40,302 nt of DNA from Chelatococcus sambhunathii (GCF_001418005.1 NZ_LIOL01000017.1:1-40302); one strand, 5' to 3'; shown: positions 29,173-37,234, numbered from the stretch's first letter. The notes: generated from the letters alone by a model not told the origin. Numbers and translations: made by a program.

Positions 29173-31023
29173 TTGGCACGCTTTATCTTCGACATCGAAA
29201 CCGATGGCCTCCTAGACGAGCTAACGCGCGTCCACTGTCTGGTCCTAAAGGACATCGACACGGGGGAGGTCTTTTCATACCGGAACGACGGCGACCCCGA
29301 GAACCTCCGCAGGCTGGAGGAGGGGGTCCGCAAGTTGGCCGGGGCCGAGCTGATCGCCGGCCACAACATCATCAACTTCGACATCCCCGCGCTCATCAAG
29401 GTCTACCCTTGGTTCCGGCCGCGTGGCGTCGTCCGCGACACCATCGTCATGGCCCGTCTCATCTGGCCGGGCGATGTCATCAAGGACATTGACACCAAGC
29501 ACGTCAAAGCGGGAACCCTGCCGGGCAAGCTATGGGGCGCCTATTCGCTTGAAGCGTTCGGCTACCGGCTCGGGAACTACAAGGGCGACTACAAAGGCCC
29601 TTGGGATGCGTGGTCCGAGACCATGCAGGAATACTGCGAGCAGGACGTGTCGGTCACGTTCTCGCTCTGGCAGCGGCTCACCGCCAAGGAATGGGCCGAA
29701 GAGTCCATTGAGCTTGAGCACGACGTTGCATGGATCATCTCCCGGCAGGAGCGGTACGGGTTCCTCTTCGATGAGAAACGCGCGGCCCGCTATTACGCCG
29801 ACTTGGTCCAGCGAAAGGTCGAGCTGGAGGCCGCCCTTCAGGAAGCCTTCCCGCCTTGGGAGGTCGAGACCGTCTTCATCCCGAAGGCGAACAACCGTCC
29901 GCGCGGATACGTCAAGGGCGTTCCCTTCACGAAGCGCAAGACGGTCCACTTCAAGCCGACGAGCCGAGACCATATCGCGCAGCGGCTGATCGCCAAGCAC
30001 GGATGGGATCCGCAGGAGTTCGGCAAAGACGGCAAACCGACCGTAGACGAAGAGGTCCTGTCCTCGCTCCCTTACGAGGAGGCGCGGGTCCTTTCCGAAT
30101 ATCTCATGGTCGAGAAGCGGATGGGCCAGCTCGCCACCGGCAAGGAGGCGTGGCTCAAGCGCGTCGGTTCTGACGGGCGCATCCACGGCAGGGTGACGAC
30201 GAACGGCGCGGTGACGGGTCGCATGACCCACTCCAAACCGAACATGGCCCAAGTCCCCGGCCTCACCGACAAGAAGACCGGCAAGCCCATGCCATACGGC
30301 AGGGACAGCCGGGAGTGCTTCATCGTTCCGCCGGGCAAGACCCTCGTGGGTTGCGACGCGGACGCTCTGGAGCTGCGCTGTCTGGCCGGCTACATGGCCC
30401 GCTACGACGGCGGTGCGTACATCGCGACCGTCCTTGAGGGTAAGAAAGAGCTTGGGACGGACATGCACACCGTCAACGCGAAGGCGTTGGGGTGCTCGCG
30501 TGATGCCGCAAAAGTCTGGTTCTACGCCTTCATCTACGGGGCGGGCGACTTCAAGCTCGGGACCATCCTGAATGCTCCTTCGGGGCAGGAGATGGCATGG
30601 GGCAAGCGCTCCCGCGCCCGGTTCATGAAGAACCTGCCGGCCCTCGGGAAGATCATCGAGAAGGTCCAAGAGAAGGTTGCCAAGAAGGGCTATCTCAAGG
30701 GCCTCGACGGTCGCCAGTTGCGGGTGCGCTCGGCGCACTCTGCGTTCAACACGTTGCTTCAGTCTGCCGGCGCGGTGCTGATGAAGAAGGCTCTTGTCAT
30801 CCTTGATCGAGACCTTCAAGCCGCAGGGTACATCCCCGGCATTCACTATGAGTTCGTCGCCAATGTTCACGACGAGTGGCAGATCGAGGCCGACGACGAC
30901 ATAGCACATGACATCGGAGAACGTGCAGTCACTGCAATTGTACGGGCCGGCGAGCACTTCAACTTCGGTTGTCCCCTTAACGGAAACGCAGGGTACGGCC
31001 GCAATTGGGCCGAGACTCACTGA
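29173..31023 (+). CDS. Family A DNA polymerase (T7 gp5-like)
   Basis: 616 residues from TTG 29173. The 3'-5' exonuclease domain has Asp7 and Glu9 (FDIETDG), Asp70 (NFDIPAL) and YCEQDVSVT. Polymerase motifs: GCDADALELRCLAGYM (motif A), RDAAKVWFYAFIYGAGDFKL (O-helix) and VHDEWQIE (motif C). It is about 90 residues shorter than T7 gp5 (704); the stretch between the exonuclease domain and FKPTSRDHI is compressed, where T7 carries the thioredoxin-binding loop, so host thioredoxin is probably not used. A palindrome copy (30922-30938) is inside the gene. It copies phage DNA with the primase-helicase. Confidence 0.97.
   Translation: MARFIFDIETDGLLDELTRVHCLVLKDIDTGEVFSYRNDGDPENLRRLEEGVRKLAGAELIAGHNIINFDIPALIKVYPWFRPRGVVRDTIVMARLIWPGDVIKDIDTKHVKAGTLPGKLWGAYSLEAFGYRLGNYKGDYKGPWDAWSETMQEYCEQDVSVTFSLWQRLTAKEWAEESIELEHDVAWIISRQERYGFLFDEKRAARYYADLVQRKVELEAALQEAFPPWEVETVFIPKANNRPRGYVKGVPFTKRKTVHFKPTSRDHIAQRLIAKHGWDPQEFGKDGKPTVDEEVLSSLPYEEARVLSEYLMVEKRMGQLATGKEAWLKRVGSDGRIHGRVTTNGAVTGRMTHSKPNMAQVPGLTDKKTGKPMPYGRDSRECFIVPPGKTLVGCDADALELRCLAGYMARYDGGAYIATVLEGKKELGTDMHTVNAKALGCSRDAAKVWFYAFIYGAGDFKLGTILNAPSGQEMAWGKRSRARFMKNLPALGKIIEKVQEKVAKKGYLKGLDGRQLRVRSAHSAFNTLLQSAGAVLMKKALVILDRDLQAAGYIPGIHYEFVANVHDEWQIEADDDIAHDIGERAVTAIVRAGEHFNFGCPLNGNAGYGRNWAETH
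30922..30938. repeat. Dispersed palindrome copy inside the DNA polymerase gene
   Basis: CGTGCAGTCACTGCAAT; outer right end differs. It encodes RAVTAI near the C-terminus of the polymerase. Confidence 0.75.
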
Positions 31024-31024
31024 C

Positions 31025-31216
31025 GTGGTCCGGCAGGCTTGGCTCAGCCCGTTCTCAACCAAATCCAACTACGCCCGCCACGAGGCCGATTGGGTGGCCG
31101 CTGCGGCTTCCCTCGGGCTCATCACTACGCAGGTTGATCGAGACCTGTTTGGGCACCTCTGGCGGGTAACAGCCAAGGGGCTGGCATCGCTTGCCCCGGA
31201 GAAGGACACCGAATGA
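31025..31216 (+). CDS. Small winged-helix-like protein, 63 residues
   Basis: GTG 31025, just after the polymerase stop, is chosen; the frame stays open back to ATG 30908, which would overlap polymerase by 116 bases. The product (VVRQAWLSPFSTKSNYARHE then ADWVAAAASLGLITT, LFGHLWRVTAKGLASL) resembles a short winged-helix unit like those in phage regulators. Its stop overlaps the next ATG (ATGA), supporting reality. Function unknown. Confidence 0.6.
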   Translation: MVRQAWLSPFSTKSNYARHEADWVAAAASLGLITTQVDRDLFGHLWRVTAKGLASLAPEKDTE

Positions 31217-31407
31217 AGGACATCTTCGGCGTTACGCTGGAGGTGGGCCAAACCGTGGCCGCCTGCATCCAGCCATACCGAAACCGTTACGACCTCATCC
31301 CGGCGACCGTCATTGGGTTCACCCCGAAGATGGTTCGGCTCGATGATGGTCGCGGGCGTCACTACCTCATCTCGCATTACAAGCTCGCGGTGGTGAAGCC
31401 GGCGTGA
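31213..31407 (+). CDS. Small SH3/KOW-like protein, 64 residues
   Basis: ATG 31213 overlaps the preceding stop. The sequence MKDIFGVTLEVGQTVAACIQ, IPATVIGFTPKMVRLDDGRG, HYLISHYKLAVVKPA is a compact beta-barrel pattern seen in small conserved phage proteins near replication genes. Its stop overlaps the exonuclease GTG by four bases. No catalytic site seen. Confidence 0.65.
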   Translation: MKDIFGVTLEVGQTVAACIQPYRNRYDLIPATVIGFTPKMVRLDDGRGRHYLISHYKLAVVKPA

Positions 31408-32171
31408 GAACCCTCCTGATCGACGCCGACGTGCTCGCCTATCAGGCCGCGTCGGTGGCGGAAAAGGCTGTCGAGTGGGAGCCCGGCTACTGGACGTGGC
31501 ACTGTGAGTGGTCGGAGGTCGAACGGACCTTCGACGCAAAACTTGAGGAAATCATCCAGACGCTGGACGGGACCGATTACCGTCTGTGCGTGACGGATAG
31601 CGAGGGCAACTTCAGGCTCGGCGTTCATCCCGATTACAAGGGGAACCGGAAGAGCGTGAAGAAGCCGCTCCTCCTGAAGCCCTTCAAGCAGTACCTCGTT
31701 GACGAGCGCGGGGCCTACTTCAAGCCGACGCTTGAGGGCGACGACTGCATGGGCATCCTCGCCACGCACCCTAAGCTCATCAAGGGTGAGAAGGTCATCG
31801 TGTCCATCGACAAGGACATGAAGACGATACCTGGCCCTTACATCAGGTGGGGCACAGAGGACGCGGAGATCGTGGAGATCAGCGGGTCCGAGGCGGACTA
31901 CTGGTTCCTCCATCAGACCCTCACCGGGGACACGACGGACGGCTACAAGGGATGCCCCGGCGTGGGACCAAAGAAAGCCGACGCGATCCTCGGCACCCCG
32001 GAGGAGTTCGCGCAGGTCCCGTTCGCGCTCGCTTGGCGGGCCGTGGCCGAAGCCTATGAGGCCGCCGGGCAGAACGAGGACGACGCGATCATTCAGGCCC
32101 GCTGCGCCCGCATCCTCCGCCACACAGACTACGACTACAAGAACAAGAGGCCCATCCTTTGGACGCCCTGA
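31404..32171 (+). CDS. 5'-3' exonuclease (T7 gp6-like)
   Basis: 255 residues from GTG 31404, overlapping the preceding stop. Flap/5' nuclease motifs are clear: LLIDADVLAYQAA (first Asp), EGDDCMGILA, VSIDKDMKTIPG, and the helix-hairpin-helix TTDGYKGCPGVGPKKADAIL. T7 gp6 is 300 residues. It removes RNA primers and degrades host DNA. Its end overlaps the next gene by 13 bases. Confidence 0.95.
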   Translation: MRTLLIDADVLAYQAASVAEKAVEWEPGYWTWHCEWSEVERTFDAKLEEIIQTLDGTDYRLCVTDSEGNFRLGVHPDYKGNRKSVKKPLLLKPFKQYLVDERGAYFKPTLEGDDCMGILATHPKLIKGEKVIVSIDKDMKTIPGPYIRWGTEDAEIVEISGSEADYWFLHQTLTGDTTDGYKGCPGVGPKKADAILGTPEEFAQVPFALAWRAVAEAYEAAGQNEDDAIIQARCARILRHTDYDYKNKRPILWTP

Positions 32172-32515
32172 AGGAATGCACTTATTGCGGCAAGCGCGTT
32201 AACCGCGAATGCGCAGACACGCGAGAGGCGCTCATGTGCTCGCCGGTTAACCGGAAGATGTACAGAGGTGCAGCGACTGCACCGAAGACGACTTCTGACG
32301 GCGGATCGACGAGCTACTACAAGCTACCCGAAGGGGCGAAGGACCTTCAGGATGTGATCGAGGCGAAGAACATGAACTTCGCCATCGGGAACATCTTCAA
32401 GGCGTGCTACCGGCTCGGGGAGAAGGACGGCACGTCCGCCGACTATGACCTTAACAAGATCATCTTCTTCGCCCAGCGCGAGAAGGCTCGGCGAACCAAG
32501 TGTGCGTCGTCCTGA
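32159..32515 (+). CDS. gp1.7-like nucleotide kinase / DUF3310 protein with zinc-finger remnant
   Basis: 118 residues from TTG 32159. The C-terminal ~60 residues (YYKLPEGAKDLQDVIEAKNM, NFAIGNIFKACYRLGEKDGT, DLNKIIFFAQREKARR) match DUF3310, the family that includes the T7 gp1.7 nucleotide kinase. The N-terminal 30 residues (CTYCGKRVNRECADTREALM) hold Cys residues of a small zinc-finger type. A palindrome copy (32267-32283) lies in the linker between them. Precise start uncertain. Confidence 0.75.
   Translation: MDALKECTYCGKRVNRECADTREALMCSPVNRKMYRGAATAPKTTSDGGSTSYYKLPEGAKDLQDVIEAKNMNFAIGNIFKACYRLGEKDGTSADYDLNKIIFFAQREKARRTKCASS
32267..32283. repeat. Dispersed palindrome copy inside the DUF3310 gene
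   Basis: GGTGCAGCGACTGCACC, perfect arms; encodes the GAATAP linker, the same peptide as the copy in int at 16758. Confidence 0.9.
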
Positions 32516-32715
32516 TCCATAAGGAGACCGGGCGGTTCCGCGCCACTACAGGACTGTGTCGCGGCGGCTGGTCCAACTACATCGGCTTTGCGAAATTCTA
32601 CCCCGACGTTGAGGCGGCGTTCGCGGACCTCCCGAACGACCAGCGCGACCGCGTGAGGCCCGCCTACGTCTACCTTTTCGATGAGCCGATCGGCGAGCTA
32701 GCCCCGGCCGATTAA
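32500..32715 (+). CDS. Small protein of unknown function, 71 residues
   Basis: GTG 32500 overlaps the end of the DUF3310 gene by 16 bases. The product (MCVVLIHKETGRFRATTGLC then RGGWSNYIGFAKFYPDVEAA) has a beta-rich start and a helix, ending ELAPAD. The TAA stop (32713-32715) is inside the phage promoter. No family recognised. Confidence 0.6.
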   Translation: MCVVLIHKETGRFRATTGLCRGGWSNYIGFAKFYPDVEAAFADLPNDQRDRVRPAYVYLFDEPIGELAPAD

Positions 32716-32728
32716 CCCCCACTTATAG
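32711..32728 (+). promoter_or_regulatory. Late phage promoter for the head genes
   Basis: ATTAACCCCCACTTATAG, full consensus; contains the stop of the preceding gene. It is the only promoter seen before the virion genes from 32740 to terL. The transcript starts with a GCCAT/ATGGC hairpin (32728-32744) that includes the next ATG. Confidence 0.9.
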
Positions 32729-32739
32729 CCATAGGACAC

Positions 32740-32943
32740 ATGGCCGAGCTTCGACCATTCCCTCCGCTGTCCCAAGAACTGATTGAAGCGCTGGACCAAC
32801 GGTTCCCTGAAAGGTGCCCCAGCGCCGAATGGAGCGACCGCGAAATTTGGCGCCGAGTCGGCCAGCGCGAGGTTGTCCGCCTCTTGATCCGAGAATTGGC
32901 GGACCAGAACGACAACATATTGGAGAACCCAATCCTTGTGTAA
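32740..32943 (+). CDS. Small conserved phage protein, 67 residues
   Basis: ATG 32740, ribosome site AGGA at 32733. MAELRPFPPLSQELIEALDQ, then RFPERCPSAEWSDREIWRRV and GQREVVRLLIRELADQNDNI form a charged helical protein of a type found just upstream of the head genes in T7-like phages of alphaproteobacteria. The ATG and ribosome site lie in a short hairpin, so its translation may be limited. Function unknown. Confidence 0.7.
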   Translation: MAELRPFPPLSQELIEALDQRFPERCPSAEWSDREIWRRVGQREVVRLLIRELADQNDNILENPILV

Positions 32944-32944
32944 A

Positions 32945-33316
32945 ATGAGCGGTCGAGCCGCTCGCCTCCAGATGATGCAGGCCGCCGCCGAAGCCGAGCA
33001 AGCTCGCGCCGAGGCTGCCCGGTATCAGGAAGAGCAGAGGGCCATTCAGCAGCAGGCCATGGCTCTTCAGGAAGAGCAGCTCAAGTTCCAGAAGGAACAG
33101 GCCGAGTACATCAAGCAGGCCAACGAGCGGGCCGAAGCGCTCGCCAGCCGTCCGCCTCCGCCGACCCCATCCGCCCCGGCCGTCATCGTGACCGGAGGCG
33201 GCGGTGATGCTCAGGGCCTGATCGACAGTCGCAAGAAGGGTCGAGCCGGCCTTCGGATCGACCTCAACGCCCCGCAGACGGCGGGCTCGACCGGCCTAAA
33301 CGTGCCGCGAGGCTGA
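32945..33316 (+). CDS. gp7.3-like virion/tail assembly protein
   Basis: 123 residues, ATG two bases after the preceding stop. Residues 1-75 are a coiled coil rich in Gln, Glu and Ala; 76-95 a Pro-rich linker; the C-terminal part is basic and ends KGRAGLRIDLNAPQTAGSTG then LNVPRG, an ending seen in T7 gp7.3-type and related small virion proteins encoded just before the portal. T7 gp7.3 is needed for tail assembly and adsorption. Context and C-terminal pattern support this; there is no clear similarity over the coiled coil. Confidence 0.65.
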   Translation: MSGRAARLQMMQAAAEAEQARAEAARYQEEQRAIQQQAMALQEEQLKFQKEQAEYIKQANERAEALASRPPPPTPSAPAVIVTGGGGDAQGLIDSRKKGRAGLRIDLNAPQTAGSTGLNVPRG

Positions 33317-33319
33317 CGC

Positions 33320-34852
33320 TTGGCGAAGGCCGCAACCACTGCGGCAGGTCGCTATGCTCAGCTCCAGACGATGCGCAGCCCGTACCTCGAAAGGGCGAGG
33401 GACTGCGCCGAGCTGACCATTCCGAGCCTGATGCCCCGAGGCGGGCACGGCGCGGCAAACGACCTGCCCACACCGTTTCAAGGTATGGGCGCCCGTGGTC
33501 TCAACAATCTCTCGTCCAAGCTCATTCTGGCTTTGATGCCGCCCAATCAGGCGTTCTTCCGTTTGATGGTAAGCGATGCCGCGATGGCCCAGCTCACCGG
33601 CTCGGCCGAGATGAGGACTGAGATCGAGAGCGCCCTCGGCCAGATCGAGCGAGAGGTGCAGACCGAGATCGAGAGCGGGGCCGTCAGGGTGTCCGCCTTC
33701 GAGGCCCTCAAGCAACTCCTCGTGGCCGGCAACGTTCTTCTCTATGTCCGCCCAGACGGGGGCCTTCGGGTCTTCCGTCTCGACCGCTACGTGGTGAAGC
33801 GCGACCCCTCCGGCAACGTTATCGAGATCGTCATCCACGAGAAGATTTCACCGCTCGCCCTGCCTGATGAATTGCGGGAGCGGATCGGGGAAACCTCGCG
33901 AGGCTCCCACGACACCGTAGACCTCTACACATGGGTGAAGCGCAAGGGGGACCGATACCTCGTCCATCAGGAGTGCCGGGACAAAAAGGTCCCCGGTTCT
34001 GATGGCGAGTGGCCTATCGAGAAGTCTCCGTTCCTGGCCCTTCGATGGGCCAAGATCGATGGAGAGGATTACGGCCGGGGCCACGTCGAGGAATACATCG
34101 GCGACCTCCGCTCGCTTGAGGGGCTCACTCGCGCCATCGTCGAGGGGACCGCCGCATCGGCGAAAGTGCTCTTTCTTGTGAACCCCAACGGGGTCACGAA
34201 GGAGAGGACGATTTCCGACGCGCCCAACTGCGCTGTCCGCTCCGGCGACAAGGACGATGTGAGCGTCCTTCAGGTTGAGAAGTACAACGACTTCCGCGTT
34301 GCCCTTGAGACCGTGAACATGCTCCAGCTCCGGCTGGCGCAGGCGTTCCTCCTTACCAGCTCCGTCCAACGGGACGCCGAGCGCGTGACGGCGGAAGAGA
34401 TCAGGCTCATGGCGGGCGAGTTGGAGGATGCCCTCGGCGGCGTCTATTCCATCCTCGCGCAGGAGTTCCAGCTCCCGCTTGTGCGTCGGTTGATGCACCA
34501 GATGGAGATGGATGGACGCCTTCCGTCGCTCCCTCCCGACCTCGTCAAGCCTTCCATCATCACCGGCATGGAGGCGCTCGGAAGGGGGCACGACCTTAAC
34601 CGGCTCATCATGTTCGCGAGTGTCGTCAACCAGCTCCTCGGGCAGGGCGCTATGGCCCAATTCGGCGAGCCGACGAAGCTCATCGAGAGGGCCGGCGTGG
34701 CGCTCAGCATCGACACGTCGGACATCATCAAGTCCGAAGAGAAGCTGGCACAGGAGCAGCAGGCCGCCCAGCAGCAGGCAATGCTCCAGTCCCTTGGCCC
34801 GGAAGTCATGAAGGCGGGCCTCAATCAGGAGAGCAGCAATGGCCCGTCGTAA
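33320..34852 (+). CDS. Portal / head-tail connector (T7 gp8-like)
   Basis: 510 residues from TTG 33320, close to T7's 536. Typical features: SPYLERARDCAELTIPSLMP near the start, LSSKLILALMPPNQAFFRLM, the GNVLLYV stretch, and DDVSVLQVEKYNDFRVALE through ERVTAEEIRLMAGELED in the stem. The C-terminus is Gln-rich (AQEQQAAQQQAM). Twelve copies make the ring through which DNA passes. The next small gene overlaps its end by 14 bases. Confidence 0.96.
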   Translation: MAKAATTAAGRYAQLQTMRSPYLERARDCAELTIPSLMPRGGHGAANDLPTPFQGMGARGLNNLSSKLILALMPPNQAFFRLMVSDAAMAQLTGSAEMRTEIESALGQIEREVQTEIESGAVRVSAFEALKQLLVAGNVLLYVRPDGGLRVFRLDRYVVKRDPSGNVIEIVIHEKISPLALPDELRERIGETSRGSHDTVDLYTWVKRKGDRYLVHQECRDKKVPGSDGEWPIEKSPFLALRWAKIDGEDYGRGHVEEYIGDLRSLEGLTRAIVEGTAASAKVLFLVNPNGVTKERTISDAPNCAVRSGDKDDVSVLQVEKYNDFRVALETVNMLQLRLAQAFLLTSSVQRDAERVTAEEIRLMAGELEDALGGVYSILAQEFQLPLVRRLMHQMEMDGRLPSLPPDLVKPSIITGMEALGRGHDLNRLIMFASVVNQLLGQGAMAQFGEPTKLIERAGVALSIDTSDIIKSEEKLAQEQQAAQQQAMLQSLGPEVMKAGLNQESSNGPS

Positions 34853-34997
34853 GGCCGATCCGAACGAAACCCCGCAGGCTCCAGCCGAGACCCCTTCGCC
34901 GAGTGCAGTCACTGCACCGGAGGAAGCTCCGCCCGCGTCCGTAACCCGAGACCCGTCCGTCGAGAAGATCGGCGGCTTCACTCGTACAACCTTCTGA
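34839..34997 (+). CDS. Small Pro-rich protein between portal and scaffold, 52 residues
   Basis: ATG 34839 overlaps the portal end; stop TGA 34995-34997. The product is MARRKADPNETPQAPAETPS, PSAVTAPEEAPPASVTRDPS, VEKIGGFTRTTF: disordered, Pro/Ala/Glu-rich, with a short conserved-looking tail. The palindrome 34902-34918 encodes SAVTAP. Position between portal and scaffold suggests a structural accessory; nothing more can be said. Confidence 0.6.
   Translation: MARRKADPNETPQAPAETPSPSAVTAPEEAPPASVTRDPSVEKIGGFTRTTF
34902..34918. repeat. Dispersed palindrome copy
   Basis: AGTGCAGTCACTGCACC, inner 15 bases perfect, in the small gene after the portal. Confidence 0.9.
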
Positions 34998-35001
34998 GAG
35001 C

Positions 35002-35781
35002 ATGACAGCATCCATCAGCGTCCCCGCAGCGGAAGCACCGGCGGAACGGCCGGTCGAAACGACCCCGACCAATCCGGCGCTCGTAGCGGCCCCGTCTCAG
35101 GACCAGCCGGGCGCCCGCCCCGAGAACGTCCCGGAGAAGTTTTGGGATGCCGAGAAGGGCGCGGTTCGCACTGACGCTCTCCTCGCTTCCTACATGGCAC
35201 TGGAGACCCGCCTCGGCGGTCAGCAGCAGCCGGACCAGCCGCCGGCCGTTACGCCCGCTCAAGAGGCCCACGTCGAGCAGACGCTCGCGGCCAATGGCCT
35301 CGACATTGCCTCGTTCAACGAGGAGTACACGAAGACCGGCGCCCTGTCGCAGGAGAGCTACGAGAAGCTCGCCAAGGCGGGCCTGAGCCGTGAGTTCGTG
35401 GACGAGTACATTCGCGGGCAGGAAGCCATCGCGCAGCAGGACATCAACGCGGTCTACGCGGAGGTCGGCGGCGAGGCGGAGTTCCGAAAAATCCAGACGT
35501 GGGCGGCGAGCAATCTCCCGCGCCCGGTTCTGGAGGCATTCAACAAGACCGTTGAGTCCGGCGGTCGCGAGGCCCTGACGCTGGCAATCGCCGGCCTTCA
35601 GGCCCGCTATGTGGCCGCCAACGGCCGCGAGCCGAATTTGGTCAACGGCACTCCGAGCGGGTCCGTTGAGGGCTTCCGCTCCAAGCACGAGATCATCCAG
35701 GCAATGAGCGATCCCCGCTATCGCAAGGATGAAGCCTACCGCGCCGATGTCACGGCCCGGCTGGCAGTCACCCCTTTCTGA
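35002..35781 (+). CDS. Capsid assembly scaffold (T7 gp9-like)
   Basis: 259 residues from ATG 35002. Position between portal and capsid, an acidic Pro/Ala-rich N-terminus, then RPENVPEKFWDAEKGAVRTD and LLASYMALETRLGG, the conserved start of podophage scaffold proteins, and a helical C-terminal region (SKHEIIQAMSDPRYRKDEAY). T7 gp9 is 307 residues. It directs procapsid assembly and leaves before DNA fills the head. Confidence 0.92.
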   Translation: MTASISVPAAEAPAERPVETTPTNPALVAAPSQDQPGARPENVPEKFWDAEKGAVRTDALLASYMALETRLGGQQQPDQPPAVTPAQEAHVEQTLAANGLDIASFNEEYTKTGALSQESYEKLAKAGLSREFVDEYIRGQEAIAQQDINAVYAEVGGEAEFRKIQTWAASNLPRPVLEAFNKTVESGGREALTLAIAGLQARYVAANGREPNLVNGTPSGSVEGFRSKHEIIQAMSDPRYRKDEAYRADVTARLAVTPF

Positions 35782-35800
35782 CAGTCACCCAAGGAAAACC

Positions 35801-35944
35801 ATGCAGAAGGTCCTCGACTTCCTGAAAGGGAAGAAGCGGTACATCGCGGCTGTCGCCGTTGGTGTGATCGCTGCGGTCCAGTATCTCGGCATTGAGGTGC
35901 CGAGCTGGATCAAGCTGGCGCTGGCTTCGGTCGGCCTCCAGTAA
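35801..35944 (+). CDS. Small membrane protein between scaffold and capsid genes, 47 residues
   Basis: ATG 35801 with a strong site AAGGAAA. The basic head MQKVLDFLKGKKR is followed by a hydrophobic helix (YIAAVAVGVIAAVQYLGI) and an amphipathic C-terminus (EVPSWIKLALASVGLQ). The layout is that of a small single-span or holin-like membrane protein. It is not a T7 gene. A lysis role is possible but no evidence beyond topology. Confidence 0.65.
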   Translation: MQKVLDFLKGKKRYIAAVAVGVIAAVQYLGIEVPSWIKLALASVGLQ

Positions 35945-35951
35945 CTGAGAG

Positions 35952-35968
35952 GGTGCAGCCACTGCACC
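35952..35968. repeat. Dispersed palindrome copy
   Basis: GGTGCAGCCACTGCACC, perfect arms, eight bases after the 35801 gene. Confidence 0.9.
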
Positions 35969-35978
35969 TGTACGCTTC

Positions 35979-36105
35979 CCCGGCGGGCAATCCCTGCCGG
36001 GTGAGCATTCAATCCTGTGAGTGAAAGCTGCCGCCTCTTCTTAGAGGGGCACATTCAGGTGTCACCAAGAAAGACCTAGCGCAAACCTAGACCCCCTGCG
36101 GGGGA
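35979..36105 (+). other. Structured leader of the capsid gene
   Basis: CCCGGCGGG pairs with CCCTGCCGGG (35979-36001, T bulge), and CCCCC-TGC-GGGGG forms a second stem (36092-36104). No T-runs follow closely. They lie in the 237-base gap before the capsid ATG; possible RNase III-type processing or mRNA-stabilising stems. Confidence 0.5.
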
Positions 36106-36181
36106 CAATCTTTCGTGAGTGCAGAGTCGTTCGTGGGAAGCCTAGCAACTTCTCCATACCCTCACAGGAAAATACGACTTT

Positions 36182-37177
36182 ATGTCCAACATTACCCCGT
36201 CGCGCCTTGGCCTCGTAAACGGCTCGGGTGCCGACGACGCCCTGTTCCTCAAGCAGTTCTCGGGCGAGGTCATGACCGCGTTCGCCGAGGTCAACGTGAT
36301 GATGGAGCGCCATCTGGTGCGCACCATCACCAACGCCAAGTCGGCCTCGTTCCCGGCGACGTGGAAGGCATCCTCCTACTACCACGTTCCGGGCACCGAG
36401 CTTGCCGGTCAGGCGATCATGCACGGCGAGCGCATCATCACCATCGATGACCTCCTCGTGTCTCCGGTCTTCATCGCTCAGATCGACGAGGCGAAGAACC
36501 ACTACGACGTTCGTGAGATTTACACGAAGGAGTGCGGCTACTCGCTGGCGAACACGGCTGACCGTAACGTCCTTCAGACGGCGGTTCTGGCGGCCCGTGA
36601 GGCGGCGACCCTGACCGGCGCCCCCGGCGGCTCCAAGCTGGACGGCGGCGCGGATATGGTGACGAACGCCAATTCGGCGCTTCTCAACGCGCTGTATCTG
36701 GCGGCGCAGACCCTCGACGAGAAGGACATCCCGGAGCAGGGCCGCTTCGCGGTCTTCAAGCCGGCGCAGTATTACAAGCTGGTTCTGGACGACAAGGCCA
36801 TCCACCGCGACTTCACGGCCGGTAACGGTGACATCCGCACCGGTAAGGTCTTCGACATCGCGGGCATCCAGATCGTCAAGTCGAACCACCTCCCGACCAC
36901 GAACATCGCGGCCCCGACGGGCTCCCCCAACGTCCCCGCTGGCGTGACCCCGAACGTCGGCCCGCGCCCCCTCAGCAAGTACGCTGGTAACTTCGCGGAC
37001 ACCATCGGCCTCGTCATGGTCCCGAATGCGGTAGGCACGGTTAAGCTCCTCGACCTTCAGGTTGAGGGCGAATACCAGATCAACCGTCAGGGCACCCTCA
37101 TCGTCGCCAAGTACGCGATGGGCCACGGCATCCTGCGGCCGGAGTGCGCGGTCGAGCTGACGAAGACCGCTCCGTAA
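36182..37177 (+). CDS. Major capsid protein (T7 gp10-like)
   Basis: 331 residues, similar to T7 10A (345). ATG 36182 with AGGA upstream. The sequence FLKQFSGEVMTAFAEVNVMM, the SASFPATWKASSYYHVPGTE segment, LDEKDIPEQGRFAVFKPAQY and FDIAGIQIVKSNHLPTTNI match podophage HK97-fold capsids. No frameshift product signal is obvious at the end. A terminator follows, as in T7, where TPhi lies after gene 10. Confidence 0.97.
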   Translation: MSNITPSRLGLVNGSGADDALFLKQFSGEVMTAFAEVNVMMERHLVRTITNAKSASFPATWKASSYYHVPGTELAGQAIMHGERIITIDDLLVSPVFIAQIDEAKNHYDVREIYTKECGYSLANTADRNVLQTAVLAAREAATLTGAPGGSKLDGGADMVTNANSALLNALYLAAQTLDEKDIPEQGRFAVFKPAQYYKLVLDDKAIHRDFTAGNGDIRTGKVFDIAGIQIVKSNHLPTTNIAAPTGSPNVPAGVTPNVGPRPLSKYAGNFADTIGLVMVPNAVGTVKLLDLQVEGEYQINRQGTLIVAKYAMGHGILRPECAVELTKTAP

Positions 37178-37187
37178 TCAGTAACAA

Positions 37188-37225
37188 AGCCCCCGACGCT
37201 TCCTCTTAGCGCACCCCCGGGGGCT
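37188..37225 (+). other. Hairpin just after the capsid gene
   Basis: AGCCCCCG (37188-37195) pairs with CGGGGGCT (37218-37225), enclosing a small CGCT/AGCG stem. It is followed by TACTTCC, not a T-run, and precedes the main terminator. Confidence 0.6.
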
Positions 37226-37234
37226 ACTTCCGAA

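Noticed and set aside
36155-36181. TACCCTCACAGG just before the capsid ATG, partly like the T3 promoter
   Set aside because: Lacks the ATTAA and TTATA parts; it is more simply the ribosome-site region of the capsid gene.
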